A stretch of 64,000 nt of DNA from Polytrichum commune (Eukaryota > Streptophyta > Polytrichopsida > Polytrichales > Polytrichaceae), in contig OX485809.1 of assembly GCA_950295325.1 (NCBI GenBank), positions 34,548,144 to 34,612,143 on the forward strand, in the 5' to 3' direction. A program made the translations under genes and the position numbers. This document shows positions 10,642 to 24,379 of this stretch, piece by piece; the stretch's first letter is position 1, and each line of letters opens with the position of its first letter. Below the pieces are notes generated by a model. The model ran no database searches, had not been told where the DNA came from, and saw only the letters and a program-made list of their open reading frames with translations.

Positions 10642-13600
10642 GTTGGAAAATCCTGTGTAGAAATTGCGACCAAGTTTGGTGTGCTCTGCATCAGGAAGGT
10701 GCCTTTTCATACTTCTCTAGTACAAGAAAACAAGCTGGTAACTCCTGCATTAAATTCCAGAAAATGGTCAGAATGTCCCCACATATTAGCATATCTTCAA
10801 AGGTGATGTATTGCCTCCAACCATCACCTACAGGCAGGCAGTTGAAGAGCTCCAATTTGGCAAACGGTTTAGAAGTCTCATTTACTGTATGTACACAAAT
10901 AGTAATGGAACCGGTACGTTGGCAACCACCTGACAGTCATTCAGATGATCGAGAAGATGGACGTTCAGTATCTACCACCAGACTGCAGGCCTGAGAATAC
11001 TCTCATGGCAGGCTTTCCCATCTTTCAGGTGCGCCTGGGTCCAAGTTGGGGTTTGCTTACACTTGTGGTTATTTTTAAGGGAGGCTCATAAATCAATATA
11101 TAATGGTACATGAGTGTTGAGTAACAAGAAACTTGACGTAAAGGAGCTTGGGACCCAAGTTCTTCAAATAATTTTGTGCACTTGATAAAAATGGTGTTCT
11201 TGGTGATCATGATGTCTTGGACTGATTGTTCTCTTATGAGGATGATTTCCACAATCTTCATAAAAAAATGCGAGAGAAGAATTCGTTTTAGGTAAGCCCC
11301 AAGGTTGTGTACTTGATCCTAAAAGCAATCCTTTGGTTGACCTTACTGCAAGATAGGTATCAATCCCTACTTGTTGGGCATCCTACTGAATTACCTTGTG
11401 AATGCGAATAGATTCTATATTAAAGTTCGTGGAGTTTCTGTTGCCATTGTAGCAACTGTGTTAATAGTGATTAAAAATCAGTATAATGGTCAGGATGTAA
11501 GTTCCAGTCAGCAGAATAACATTCATTTAACTGCTTTGAGTAGTAATTCGGGGGTTTCAGGAATCAGATCTTACTGGCCTATGTAAAAATTTACTAGGGT
11601 TAGTTTCCATGTAGGCCACTCGCCCACCTTATTCTAGTGGAAATGTAGATTCTACTTGAAGAATCACAAGATCTACAACTCTGTAGTATGAACAGCTCGT
11701 CAGTATTTTCAGAACTTGTTTCTTTCTGTCCCCCACATGTTTGCACAATGAGGCACATGGGCTTGATCAGGCCCCCATGTAGTGGATCCCTGATGTCTGT
11801 CCTTGAATTACTGTAAAAGGTGCTTTATTTCAGCTTTACTACACTGATTATTATCCCAATTAGTGTGTATTATTTTTCGGAGTTATGCATTGCATAACAT
11901 CTTATTCAGGAGTTCGATTTTTACTAATGAAAGTTCATTAGGTTGTTTGGACATTATAGAACATAAATGACTTTTGCTTGGTAAAATATTCTCATTAAAT
12001 ATTTTTAGCACTGTATCTCCAAATAGAAACATGCACTACTTGGGATAATCAGTGTAGTGTCAGAATTGAGTTTACATCTGGGATTGAAGTGGGGTCTTAG
12101 CCAGGTAGGAATGACATGTGGAAAAGGTTGAGGGAAACGAATTTTCTGGTGGAATAGAGAGCCCTCTATGGTATCAGCTTCTCAGTTGTTCCCTCCCATT
12201 CCTTTAACGATTATTACGTAGAGAAGGCAATGTACACCCTGGATGCTTGTCAGCCCTTAAAACCAGGTACAACCGGTACACTAGTAACAAGGAACATAGA
12301 TAACAAGGACAACGAGTACTGCAAACACTGATTCACTCCAGAGAGGATCATTCAGAGACTTGGACAAATGTGCTTGATTCATGGAATTTCTGTGAAGATT
12401 ACCTAGTTGGAGATTAGAAAGAGATTATTCAGAAGAACTAGGTTCAGTTGTTGGAACGACTAGGTTCCAAACTAGAGCGGGTTAAGATTTCAAATCAATC
12501 AATTAGGTTGTGGAATAGAATCTAATTACTTTCGAGAACTGTGTCTCAGGTATGTCCAGAAAAGAAATTATGCCTAAAAATCTGAATTCTGAATCCAGGA
12601 TACACCCTAAACTGGGAGTATGCCCTTTCTTAATGCATAGGTGTGGTAATCTCAGATACGAGTCTTAGTAACACACCATATGCGTGTGCATCTTAGGCGA
12701 GATGACAATCACATGGACTATCACATGGACTGAAGATGTAAGTGTCAGTTTGAATGTTATGATGGAACATAAGTCGCTAAACACATTTCCAACATGACTG
12801 ATCCTCCTGGGTTTATATGATGCAGGAGCAGGAGGGATGAGTTATTTAAGATGTTTCTTTGTGAACATTTGTTTAGGGCCAGAAACTCTCACAGTAAGCA
12901 ATCTTTTATGAATCCTGTTATAGATAGAAAGGAATTGATTCAGCACGAGTGAGGGTGTGTATGTGTTCTTCATATAGAAAAAGAAAACAATAGGTACTCG
13001 ATCACATATTAGGGTTAGGAAAGGTTGTCCTTCACAAGAGTTCTGCCTTTTATCTACTGGAAGTGCATGATTGCAAAATAGTGAGCTCTCTCTAGGGCAT
13101 GATGCATGGCTCTCCCAACACATTCCTTCCTTCTCACTATCAACCTGACCTTTACTATCAATAGTTCAAAATATCATTGTGTAGCTCTTAATACACTTTG
13201 GTGGGAAAACAGCATATTATGTGCAAATATTCTTTTTTATGTTCATCCCTTATTGGAGAATGCGACTGCCCAGAGGATTTGTGTCTTCTGACTTAAGTAA
13301 ACCAAATAATTCAAGGAGTCATGCTGGTTGTTTTTCATGGTGGGGGCAGGACAGCAATACATCATATAGTGTACGAGGAGACATCTGGAACTTTCGGTGG
13401 CCTTTGGGTAGGCACAATCAAAGAGTCGATAGTGTCTTGAAATATCTTTGCCGTTGGGAGGCCTTAGACTTGGCAACCACATCAGATTCATCGTTTCAAT
13501 GTATGTGCCATAACCCTTCAATGCACGTCTCCTTCTGTTGACCAAGTTGCCATAGGATATAAGCACCCAATTTTTGTCCATACCTCTTGAATTTCATCGA

Positions 13601-14485
13601 CAGTCTTTGAGAGGTTTGACTTTATTCCCATGGGAGCCCCAAAATCCTCATTGTGAAGTTGATCATCAATCACTGGTTTCAGTTACTCTCATTTTGGATA
13701 ACTGCAATACCCAAATGCCCCAAATGCCCGGGGGTAATTTTGACTCATAGTACCTAGAAAAGAATTCACTTTTACTTACAAATGCTATCCAATGAGACTT
13801 ATTCTAATTGAGATATTTATAATTTCTTTATTAATGGAGTCTGTATGGTCAATGGTTGGCTGGATAAAGGTTTTGGAAATGAACTTTTGTCCCCATCAAC
13901 GTGCTGTTGCCGATGACTAGAAGTTGCTTCCGTTTTGATGGACCACATTTGACTTGAATGGGAACAGAATTTGGAGGTTTATATTCGACAATGTTCAACA
14001 TTTACAGGTGTAACCAAGGTTGAAGTATTCTATAGAGGTTGTAGGAGGGTTGGAGCCCTTTGAAGGTTTGTTACATAATCAGGTTAAAGTTGAAAGGCAG
14101 ATAACTTGTCTAAATTGGCATGTGCTAAGCTATGAATTCTCTGTACCTATTTACCTATATGGAAGCAAATGAGAGATGCACGTAGGTTATGAAACCCTAA
14201 AACAAAACGTCAAATGAGTACCTAATCTGCAAAATATATTTGAGCAGATCTTGTACTCATCACGTTTCTCCTAAACAGGGTGTTTGTACTCCATGTCAGG
14301 TGCACTTCAGTTTGGAAGAATTAATTGGAGAGATTAATAGGTAAGTCAGTCAACTTCACTTTTCCACTCCCTGAAGCTCCCGAATTTAACTGGGCAAAAA
14401 TGTCAATCCACAGCCCTATTGAGTGCAGGCTACTGTTCATTAAGGATTGGTGACTTATGTGTTATTTTGAACCAGCCTTTCCATG
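10642..14485. other. PORR gene 3' flank and intergenic DNA, with an R1 fragment at about 12075-12180
   Basis: The first few hundred bases are probably the 3' untranslated region; I see no clear AATAAA signal. At 12075-12180 the order of words TGGGATTGAAGTGGGGTCTT, AATGACATGT and GGAATAGAGAGCC parallels 3295-3400 in repeat R1. Reading frames at 13221-13581 on both strands are not conserved with anything I recognise. Confidence 0.55.
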
Positions 14486-14493
14486 ATCAAAAC

Positions 14494-14719
14494 CAGTGAT
14501 CGGGAAGTTTTTTGAGCATAACCAGTTGAGATCCTAGTGTTTGCAAGTCCAACCGGTTACATGTTGATATCCTCCGGTTTTCCTTTATTAAACTGGGGTA
14601 TATTCTATAAATTCCTCTAAAATGATCGGTAATTAGCCTGCGGTCTTGAACTTCAACCGGTTATTTCTCAAACTCAACCGGTTCATCTGTAACTAACTGG
14701 TGGTACTCCCCGATCATAG
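14494..14719 (+). mobile_element. hAT-type MITE, AACCGGTT family, copy 2
   Basis: This 226-bp element runs from CAGTGATCGGGAAGT to ACTCCCCGATCATAG. It is flanked by a perfect 8-bp duplication, ATCAAAAC, at 14486-14493 and 14720-14727. AACCGGTT occurs three times, two of them 23 bp apart in CTTCAACCGGTTATTTCTCA and CTCAACCGGTTCATC. It is the best-preserved copy in the window and has the same orientation as the copy at 2884. Confidence 0.9.
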
Positions 14720-14727
14720 ATCAAAAC

Positions 14728-17700
14728 ATCATCAACATTTAAGAGACGAGCATCCAATCTAGAAACAGATAAAGATCTCCTCTGTTGCCCATGACAGATA
14801 TTGCGATAGACTTGCCCTTTGGCCGCTTGTTGACTGGATTTTTTCGCCAATATCCTTATCACCAAAATCTTATCTTAGGCTATTTTGGCATGCATTATCA
14901 AAATTCGCAGAATGGACCGACCATCATGGTTTTTTCCCAGTTTTTCAGCGAACTGGATCAGAATGCAGGATGCCGCCTTAATGCAACGGCTACATACATG
15001 TAAGTTAGCTTAGCTCCTTTTCCATCCCACAAGCCGTGTAGGAGTTTTGGCCCACAAATTTGGAGCCAATGGAGTGATACCACCACAATGTGACACCTCA
15101 GCCACCCCAACCGCCATTCCGCAACAACTCTTTTTTATTCTTTTCTTATTTGGGGCACAAATGAAAGGATATTATTATTGCAAAGTGTCACATTTATAAC
15201 AACCAACCCAACGGACCTTCGCTTAAAATAACAATATTCAACTTAATCTCAAAAGTCCATGCTACCATGGGACTTTGTGGGGTTGGACGTTGTTTTTTCT
15301 CTCATGCACTAGTATGTAATTATGTCATAGTTGTAGGCACCTATCCAGTCCCATAGGTCCCCATGGAACTATGATAGTAGGTTTGAATAGTGTTATGAAC
15401 TTAGGACTAACAATGTGAGGCAATTGTGGTGAAATTTCAAGTGCATTGGTGGATATGGAATTGTTGCATGTAGGGGCCAAGTTGGCCAAAACCACTAAAT
15501 GGCTCTAACCCCCCTCCCCATCCACTTGGGAAGTTTGTTTGATTTTGGCATGCAAATGAGATCTGATGGTTGGAAATAGTTTGGGGAAGTTGAAGTTTAA
15601 GGAGGGCTAATGAGAAAGAATAAAAGTATAAAAGAATAAAATTTAAAAATAAACTTGGTTTGAGTGGAAAAAGAATCGATTTGCACAACTAGTGTGATTT
15701 TGAGGTTGTGGCAATTCAAGTCAAACCTTGTGTTCATGTATTTTGTTTATTCAAGCCATCCCCCAAAAGCTCTTTTTCAATTATCTAAAGTATTGAGGTA
15801 TTAAAATTCAATCATGTCCTCATGCAACACTCACTGGTGGATGAAAGGATGTCAATCACTTCCAATTTACATGTTTGACAACAATGTAAATCTACACTCT
15901 CTTGTTAAAGTCCTTTACTCAACATGAAAAGTGCATGGACAACAAAACATTGAAAAATCCCATCAAAATGTCGTCGAAATTGAATTTCTTCCATGAGAAT
16001 GGTTGGTGCACATAAGTCATGCCTAGCTTGGGTCCACTAAATAATGCATCATTAGTCCAAAGAATATGTACCATTACTCAACAAGGGTGCAACTCTCAAT
16101 GGGTTTGGGCATCTACAAGGCATTATGCCACCCATATTCAGGGGATTTTCCCTTTCCCCATATTATCAATATGACTAGCGAAGATAAGCAAGCTACTTTT
16201 TTACCAATGGTTGTTTGACACAATGCAATACCAACCAGGTGTGCCAAGAGAGATTCTTACTAGTAGTAGCAACACTACTCTAATCTTGTTGGGTACAATA
16301 ACAACATCAATAACACATCCGATATTGGAGATTGTTTGTTATCATTTGCCACTAGAACCCACACTCCAAGGGTAGAAGAGACTTCATTACTCTAAGTTAA
16401 CCAAGGGTACATCTCTACTATTATGAGTGATGTTATGTATGGTTCTCTAAAACACAATTGCAAAATCGACATAACCACAATCCAAAACAAGACAAAAACC
16501 TTGTTGGTAGGACCCTCTTCCTACTACTTACACATAGAAATGATTCGGGTTTTTGGAAGGTTTGCTCATGTGGGTCCAAGTATGTAAGGTAAGTTAGACC
16601 AATTCTTCCATGATGCATACGAGTTCCTCAAGAATGTCCAAAAACCATCCACCAAAGTCGAGTTGTTTGATGATGCCTTGTGGGCCATAGCTTCATTACA
16701 ACCACCAACGTCATCCAACGGTGAGGAGATGTTGTTCATTCATCCCAAAAAAATTGCCCACTATTTTCCTTCTGCCTCAAGTGATGAATTCCATCACTCC
16801 CAAAATTGACTTCTCATTTATATATATAAATTTCCCCAACAAGAGGGGATTGTTGAATACGAGCATTCATGCCATTCATCCGACCAAAAGTCTTGAATGT
16901 TTTGATAAAATATTTCTCATGAATAATTTGACATTGGAATGAGTTTCAAAAACTCTGAATTAGTCAAGTGAGTCACATTTGTAATAACAACCACAACCTT
17001 ATGGAGGACGTGTGTTCATATATACATGTGCAACAAGCCAGGACAACACATGTCCACGCTAATAGTATACATTCCATCTTGAGCATAATGATTTCTTAGG
17101 TCTATATTTTTGAACATTATATCATCGAAATTTGGATGAATGATGTTAGATTTCTAAATACCCTATTGCTTATGTAAAAATAAAATCAAACATGAATGAC
17201 ATAAATGGACATTAGTCTTAAGCTCAATTTTCAATCATTCTAGAAACGTGTTGAAAATTTTCAATCTTTTGCTTTTGCCTTATTCGAATCAATTAGCGGT
17301 GAAATAGCGTAGTCTAGTGTGAAGAACTCTCTTGTGTCCCCCTTGGCCTTGACATGGGTGATCAACCACTGACTTTTTCTACCAATAACTCACATCATAA
17401 CCTAGATGCACGTTGTACAATGTCAAAATACCATATACATGAGAGGCTAAAATCAGGCTTGAAAAGCATTGAGATGTTAAACAGGGATATATATTTGTGG
17501 AAGTGCGGAAAACAAAGTCTATTTCCGTGTTTTGCATGCTGATTAGATCAGCTAATGAATTAGTACTCACATGCATATGATTGATACGATCGTTCAACTA
17601 ACCTATGAGACGATAGAATTCACTAACAGGCTTTGCACGCAAACCCTAACTTATCAAATTCAATGTTCCAAATCACTCAATGCTAGTAAGGTAAGTGTGC

Positions 17701-18022
17701 CTAAAGTGGACACTTCCAACATTCCAACATATATATGTAGGGGTTTGACAATCCAAGAAGCACTTACGTGAACAAATTAGCAAATTCGAACGAGGAACAT
17801 AAGAGTTGGTCTTGTTATTTTTGGAATGAAAGTGAATATCTTATGAATTCTTGAAGTGGTGCTCATAGATCTTCTTAAATGGTTTTCTTTTAGATATGTA
17901 CGTTTTAGACTTGAACGTGTACTTATATGCTAGAAACCATTTAAGATCACATACCATTTTAGGACTACATACCTTATGTAAGTTACGCCTGCCACGACCT
18001 ACTTGTTGAAACTTTGCACGAA
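14728..18022. other. Intergenic DNA without recognisable genes
   Basis: The sequence is AT-rich. Reading frames are short and carry no recognised domain. No terminal inverted repeats or tandem arrays were found by eye. Confidence 0.5.
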
Positions 18023-18628
18023 AGGCCACTTCACACATGAGCCAAGAGCTATTACCATGAAATTGTGAGAGCCCAAAAGAAGTGTCCAAAGGCCGTCCCA
18101 AGACACTTCCAAAATCATGTGGTGTGGTCACGGGCCCTCAAGTATAGTGTGAAGTCATATGTGACCGTTCCTTCCCTATATATAATTCAAAACCCAAAGG
18201 CAATAATTGAGTGCATTATCATTTTTTTTGTGTGTTGGTCAACCTAAGCTGCAATATTACTGTAGGGGTTTGGGCCCTCAATTGATGCTATTTCAATGAA
18301 TTTCTCTTCATGTGAGGTCCTCACACATGGTAAACTATAATTAAACAATGGTTGTGAGATTTTGGAGCACCATAGTGTCTTGTGGTTATGTGTTAGGCCA
18401 ACCTCCAAGAGGTGGTTCATGAAAAATAATCCAAGTGACCATGGAACATGATCCATTTCATGCCATGTAGGAATCCATGTGGACTTTAAATCCATCTTGC
18501 ATTCACTTACTCCAATGGTCCATGAAATGTAGTGTGAAGCGTACTTGGACTAGCTCCACCTTTTCCACCAATGAGAGTGCTTGAAGTGCAATGGTCACAA
18601 GCCCTCTGTCTCATGTGTGAAGTGATTC
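18023..18628. mobile_element. GGGCCACTT-family MITE, ~605 bp
   Basis: The ends are AGGCCACTTCACACATGAG and the complement of GAATCACTTCACACATGAG. It is an inverted copy of 36541-37000: its right half, with TTTTCCACCAATGAGAGTGC and TTGAAGTGCAATGGTCA, matches the left half of that element in reverse complement. No protein is encoded. The flanking duplication is unclear. Confidence 0.75.
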
Positions 18629-18774
18629 GAAGGGTGGGTTTACAGTGGGGTCCAAGACCAAAGAAACTTCAAAAGGGAGTGATCCCATTTATTGGTCAAG
18701 AGCAAGCTTTTGGACCCATGGAGTTTATACTAGGGTCTAGGTCCAAGGCCTTTGGAAAAAATTAAGTGTTGTTA

Positions 18775-18905
18775 ATGTGACATCATTTTTTGCCAAATAT
18801 CGATGGTACCTCTCCCACTTTAAAAAACCAGTCCTCATACTTAAGTCTCAAAGTAAGATTCATTGAGGGTGATTGAACCCTAAGTTTCTTGACCCGGGAT
18901 CCTAA
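18775..18905 (+). repeat. Dispersed repeat R3, copy 1 (weak)
   Basis: Similar in order of words to 30570-30730: a GATGG..CTC(T)CCACT block, an AGGTTCATTG or AGATTCATTG block, and AGTTTCTTG followed by a CCTATG/CCTAATG block. Divergence is high and the boundaries are approximate. Confidence 0.4.
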
Positions 18906-20292
18906 TGTTTACCCACCCTAGACCAAACAATACTAAGACTTTTCATCACTTTAAGCTCTAAGCATATAAACTTTTGTTGTGTTTAAGCAAGTTCTTAACG
19001 ATTCTTGTTAGCAATTCACAGAGGATTCCTACTCACCAAAAGATGTCGTATCTGAATTGTGCATTGCTTTGACTGTAAACGACATCTAAGCATTGGAAAA
19101 AATTTCCCCTATGAAATCATCTCAATCTCCCCAAACATCACCCATTCTAGTACACCCACATTGGAAACAAACCCTCCAAATAATTCTTCCTCGTGAACAC
19201 GAGCTCTCTTACTTCATAATGCATTAGCACTCCAACCACCAAAGAAACGTGAGATTAAAATGGACTACCAATTGTAACGTGATGAGAATCTTCTAAAATG
19301 TACGACGTCTCTTCATTTCAGAATGCAAATCTAGAAGAGTTGTATGTTGATAGTTTAAGAAAAACGTGTGTCCGAGGCGGCACCTTATTAAGTACTAAAC
19401 CTTCACCTAGGGTTTCTTCCCAACAACTTCACAGGTTCGACCTTGTCTTCCACAAGGCTCCTCAACCTTTAGCCTGCACAAATACCCCCGAAACCAGCTG
19501 GCAGGGCCTCATGCTGATGTGTCTCGTATCCAACGTTCCGCCCAATGAGCACGATCCACATAGCTTTCCGGCCTTATCTCCATCCTCATTGCCCCATTTT
19601 GGGGGTACCGGTGGGACCCACCACCCACCCCCCATCTAGTTCTTCTACAAAGGACTTAGGTCACCGGGCCCTACAAAGCTACAATAATACCTCATGTGTA
19701 GTACTCTCCCCTCGGGCCGGCCTGTTCATGCCGTGGCTTCATGTATCTACTACTAAGTAAATATAAGGTAGACTCGACGGGCCCCATTTATGTGGGACCC
19801 CCCAACTCCACGGACAAGTTTGACCGTTAGATCGAATCGGAATTTGTCATCTCCACTTAGCGATTGCAAACCTCAAAGATTATCATTTCAAGGTTTTGAT
19901 ATCGGAATGGAGATGGTAAAAGCTATGAGAAGTAAGTCACGGCGACGAGTTCCTTACTCTTTTGTGATTGGTACTCTATATATAAGCACTCCTGTTGGTG
20001 ACGATGTTTCGTTATTAAAAACTAAAACGATGTCTATATTTTGAGCACGTTGTTCAATCTCGTCGTAAAAAATTGTTTGTTTGGTGTTTGGTGTTTGGTC
20101 TTCATTATAAACATGGCATAATCAATCCTCCATTGTTGGTTCATAACCTAAACGTAGCCAAGTCCGTTGTTTGCAAGAAAATATTAATACTAATAACTGT
20201 CATTATTTTCAAATTTGTGCGCTGTTGGGAGTGTCGTTTACAATAATCACATGTCCTCCTCATTCATTTTCGAAATTAGTCCAAACCTCGGC
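18906..20292. other. Intergenic DNA with a locally GC-rich stretch (19400-19850)
   Basis: GC content rises locally, with several GGGACC/GGTCCC-like words and two overlapping + reading frames of 71-113 codons. None resembles a known protein. It may be a relict promoter or gene fragment; no function can be assigned. Confidence 0.4.
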
Positions 20293-20719
20293 CACTACAC
20301 TTTAAACCCCGTAGTGTCACACCTGTGGCAACCAAAGTCCACGTCACATTACGGAGTTTTGTAGTTTTAACATGGATGCGTGATACTGTAGAATTAGTGT
20401 AGCATGTGACACTATGGAGCGTGGTCCACTCCCCTTGCCCTTCCCATAGGATGTGGCATATGCATGCACCAACATTCAACAAGTGGCAGAAGAAGAAGAA
20501 GAAGGCACTCCACATATTGACACATGGCGCAATGCGAGGGTGTGGGTTGACTTCTTTGATGGTTTGCATTCATGAGAAAATTTGTGATATAAGGGAGAGA
20601 AAGGCGACAACAATAAGGAGTGAGATTTGAACTACAAACATCCGTTCCCTAGGGTTTCATGATATAAGAGAGCGAGTGACATTATGGAGGTTGATATTAC
20701 AGAGTTTAAGGTGTATTTG
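20293..20719. mobile_element. Possible inverted-repeat element, ~427 bp
   Basis: TACACTTTAAACCCCGTAGT at the left and the complement of TACACCTTAAACTCTGTAAT at the right form a ~20-bp inverted repeat whose mismatches are all transitions. The left edge reads CACTACAC, hinting at a CACTA-type end, but no duplication is visible. Tentative. Confidence 0.4.
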
Positions 20720-21071
20720 AATCATATTATTGACTCGATGCAAGAGTATGCAGCAGGACCAGATGTTGGCCCCACCAAACTCAACCCCCCCATCTCATGC
20801 CCCGATCACACCAAACTTTCCATCCGGTTCCAGATATGAAATTGCTGGGGATTATGTTGAGAAATAGATATTGGCCCGCCACTTTTCACACTATTACAAC
20901 CGGAGATGTTGACGGATGGTGCTAGAAGTGATTGGTGTGATCAGCCCCTCACTCACCTAAAGAACGTGTTAAACCTTGCCATTTACCACTCAAATGTAGG
21001 TGTCCAAGTTTAGAAGAGTGAACACATATGGCCCATGTACCAAGTAACGGATGCAAGTGCTTTTAGTGTTA

Positions 21072-21107
21072 CTCTCTCTCTCTCTCCCTCCCTCCCTCCC
21101 TCCCTCC
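21072..21107. repeat. (CT)n(CCCT)n pyrimidine tract
   Basis: CT dinucleotides run into repeated CCCT/TCCC units. A second (CT)n tract follows at about 21287-21306. Confidence 0.9.
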
Positions 21108-21431
21108 AAACCCCACACGTATTGTATGTTATGTTATTCCACTTTCTTCGCCCAGTCACCATTCTCTTTTGTGGGAGGATCTTTTGACAACCGACTCCCA
21201 ATTGGGGCGGCCCTAGCCTGCCGCCCCCCCTCACCCTTCGCTCTAATTCTTCGCTTGTCTCCGCGAATCCGGGACCGGCCACATTGCCTCTCTCTCTCTC
21301 TCTCTAGAGCGTGCCCACTCTCTCACATACATATGCATGATGCATGGCTAAAGGCCGGTTCTAGACGACGGTGAAGAAGCGCACCAATCAAGAGGTTTAG
21401 GGGAATGGAGTAACATGATTGGCTACGAATT

Positions 21432-21735
21432 GGGTTTAACGTACGTACACTACAGCTAAGACTTCTCCAGGGAACAACTTCAAGAGTGGGTGAAAGAATG
21501 ATGTGGCTATCGACAGGGCGACACGTGGTGCTAGGGGAGTTCCAAGTTTAGTTTCTTGGGCAACCTCAAACCTCGGGCAAAAGACTCGGACTCTGGAGAA
21601 CTCCGACTTGAGGCGTTTTTTTATTGTATTTTTTTTCCATCTTCTCCACCACACCAATTGTTGCCTCAAACAACCTAGTCTTGGGTTGAATTTATTGATC
21701 GGCCATTGCACTTTTCACTGTAGTCTAAACCGGCC
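21432..21735 (-). mobile_element. ~305-bp MITE, family with CTCCAG-rich interior, copy 1
   Basis: In reverse complement this is a copy of 57719-58025. Shared words, in order, include AAAGTGCA, TAGGTT.TTTGAGGCAAC, CCTCAAGT.GGAGTTCTCCAG, GGTTTGAGGTTGCCCAAGAA and CTGGAGAAGTCT. The two are almost the same length, 304 and 307 bp. The outer ends GGCCGGTTTAGAC and GGGTTTAACG are weakly inverted. No coding capacity. Confidence 0.7.
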
Positions 21736-22544
21736 TTAAGTCGGAGCAAGTGAATTACTTATTTGGAGTTTGATTCATGATAGTTGTAATGTCTCTCGAA
21801 AAGGGAGGAAAAACAAGAGGCATGATCCACCCAACCTTGATCCTTATATACTTGTAAGAACTAAGAGTTAAAGCTCCCCTCAACTAGTCCTCAAGCATGT
21901 AGTTAACCCCCCTGCCTTTGGGGTGAATTAAGTGCTCTTCGCTAATGATCGTTACTCGTGAGGTGAGGACATTGTGTAACGCCACAATCCCAACTAGTGG
22001 GTAACTCCCCTTTACCTTTAAAAACTATTAGATCTCCCATGGCAAAGTCCTCTAGTCTTACAAATAGTAAAATCTAGTGGGAATTAGAATCCTCTAATCT
22101 TATATATAATAAAGTCTAGTGAAAATTAGAAATAGCAAAAATAACTAATAAATAGATACATGTTACAATCCCTACCAAGAAGGGTAAAAACTTATCTCTC
22201 CTAAGTTTGTTGTCATTCTAATTAGATCCCACGACGTTGTTTATTATATGTAATGTCACTTACTATCTATAATAACAGTGTGCATCTTATTCAAGAATGT
22301 AAGTTTCACCAAGCAAAGCTCGTAATGTTCTGAATTGTGAAAATTATAGCAAGAATCTTAGCATCGAGTTTTACCATTAATCTTAGCAAGCAGTGCTAAT
22401 TACCATACATAAACGGCCAAGACTGGACCGGGGCCAATTACATCAAAAACGAAATATCATTGGGCTACATGATATTTCTGTATGTTTCATCCTTCTGACG
22501 TGGCAAAAAAACATACCACAAGTTTACGACTAAACAAATTAGTC
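21736..22544. other. Intergenic DNA, nothing recognised
   Basis: AT-rich, with a short local repetition of AAATCTAGTG/AAGTCTAGTG near 22070-22120. No gene or element boundary seen. Confidence 0.5.
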
Positions 22545-23215
22545 TAGCATGGTCCAGTTGGAATGAATTGGCCCTCCATGTATATGGGCATGGCTCCACG
22601 ATAGGTGAGTTCACATAGACATCACGAAGCCCAAGCCCAAGAGCATAGGGGTGTCTACGTAAAGTCATCTTTTGGGAAGGTGGAACCACAAAGAAGCATT
22701 CTAAAGCCTGCAATTTTACACGTTTAGTTGGGTTTGACTTTCAAAATGGTATTAGAAATCTTGAGCTAAGTCTATTAGAGTCCATTTGGAATGAATCGGC
22801 CCTTCACCTATATGGGGTTGGTTCTATGATGGATAAGTTCACAAAGACAACACCAAGCCCAAGCCAACGATAGTCATGGTGTTTAGGTAAACTCGTCCAT
22901 TGGGGAGGTGAAACTGCAGTGACATAATCTACACCTTGTAATTTCTACTTGTCATTAATTTGACTCCACCTATTGCATCGGAGATCCAAACCTCCCCCAA
23001 AATTATTCAGTATGATCCAACTGGAATGAATCAACCCTTAACTTACATGGGTCTCAATCTTTCTTTTCTTTTCTTTTCTTACTACAATGCCTTAAATTGA
23101 CTGTGAATGGGATCACCTAGACTCCACAAAGCCCAAGGCAATGACGCATGCAATGACATCAACCATGTATGTAATATGTCCTATTCAATCTAAGCTTCAT
23201 GTTGCCAATAGTGTT
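22545..23215 (+). repeat. Three-copy tandem repeat, ~230-bp unit, diverged
   Basis: TGGAATGAATtGGCCCT-type words begin at 22559, 22787 and 23022, spacings 228 and 235 bp. Each is followed in order by TATATGGG or ACATGGG, a CACAAAGACA/CACATAGACAT block, AAGCCCAAGcC and GTCTACGTAAA or GTTTAGGTAAA. The third copy is the most diverged and is interrupted by a TTTTC repeat at 23061-23080. Confidence 0.75.
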
Positions 23216-23384
23216 CTTGAGCTCCTTATGGGGCCACCCATAGACGAGGAATCAAAAGTTATTGCAACAAGAATAATGAACCCATTCCGTATGCTTTAAG
23301 GATGAATCTAGGTTACTCAAGTTTCTCCTTACCCTAAATATGCTAGCTTGCCTCGAGTGTCTGTTTTGGAAAAGGCGTGAAGGT

Positions 23385-23700
23385 ATGTGGACCTTATGTG
23401 GTCACTCTATTTAATTGGACAACTATTTTCTAAGTGGGGTATGACAAGGCTTGTGGTCATACACAAACACCAAAAAATACACATGTTATATTGGAATTGG
23501 ATTATGTACTTGCAAATAAAGATACCGTTCTAGGTGCAATAGTGAACACATTTGGGAGGGGCTTTGTGACCACTTAAAGAGAAATAACAATTTATGTTGA
23601 CCTCCTATAAGTTATGCATCTCAACTCCGAATTCGAAACTTGAAATGGAAAATGTTGTGATTCACAAACGCTGAAGCAATGATACGATTCCCAATTGATC
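23385..23700 (+). repeat. Dispersed repeat R2, copy 2
   Basis: Contains TATGTGGACCTTATGTGGTC, GTATGACAAGGCTTGTGG, GATTATGTACTTGCAAATAA, CCGTTCTAGGTGCAATAG and GTTGACCTCCTATAA in the order shared with 4430, 27910 and 30895. No conserved reading frame. Confidence 0.65.
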
Positions 23701-24379
23701 GATCCAACATTCAAAATTGCTTGTGGAGTTGGAGGATCCCACAATAAGGACACACACATTAGCATAAGGTTCGTCACCCTGATGTTGCTAGCTAGTTTTG
23801 GGCCCCAAAGCAACAACAAGTGAGTGCGACGGTGCATCAAGAAAGCCGAAATGAAATGTGTTAGAATGATTTTGAGGAGATCGTTCACCTTCACAATAGC
23901 TAATCTACGATCCACCCACTGCACGAGGTGGTAAGAAGTGTTTCATAAAATGAATGTGAACGTTACCCTCACTCAATGAAAGACCCCTCACCCAAGATAA
24001 TAAGGCCGCTACTGCGGCGCTTCTCACCTAACAATTCAACAATAAAAAGCCTAGTAACCCTTGAAAACGACTTAGCCAATTGCATTTTTCTCTCTCTCTT
24101 TCTTTTCCTTGTTTTTAACCCACTGCATGCTCTTCACATTTATGCAGATTTATGAAAAAAAAATTTAAAAAAATGAACGTTTATGAGCTCTAGAACGTAC
24201 TAGAAAATGCCAGTGTCACTTCTAGGCACACATGCCTTACTGCCTGGGTCGAGACAACGATACATAGTATGCATGTGGTGCCCGAGAATCTTTCCCAGGT
24301 GACAGTAGATAACCAAAGCTGGCTGCAGAGTGTGCATAAGTTATTCTAATGATTCCTGTTAATGTATCTACACAAAACA

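Noticed and set aside
13221-13581. Overlapping + and - frames of 106-112 codons
   Set aside because: Neither resembles a known family, and two overlapping open frames of similar length argue for chance.
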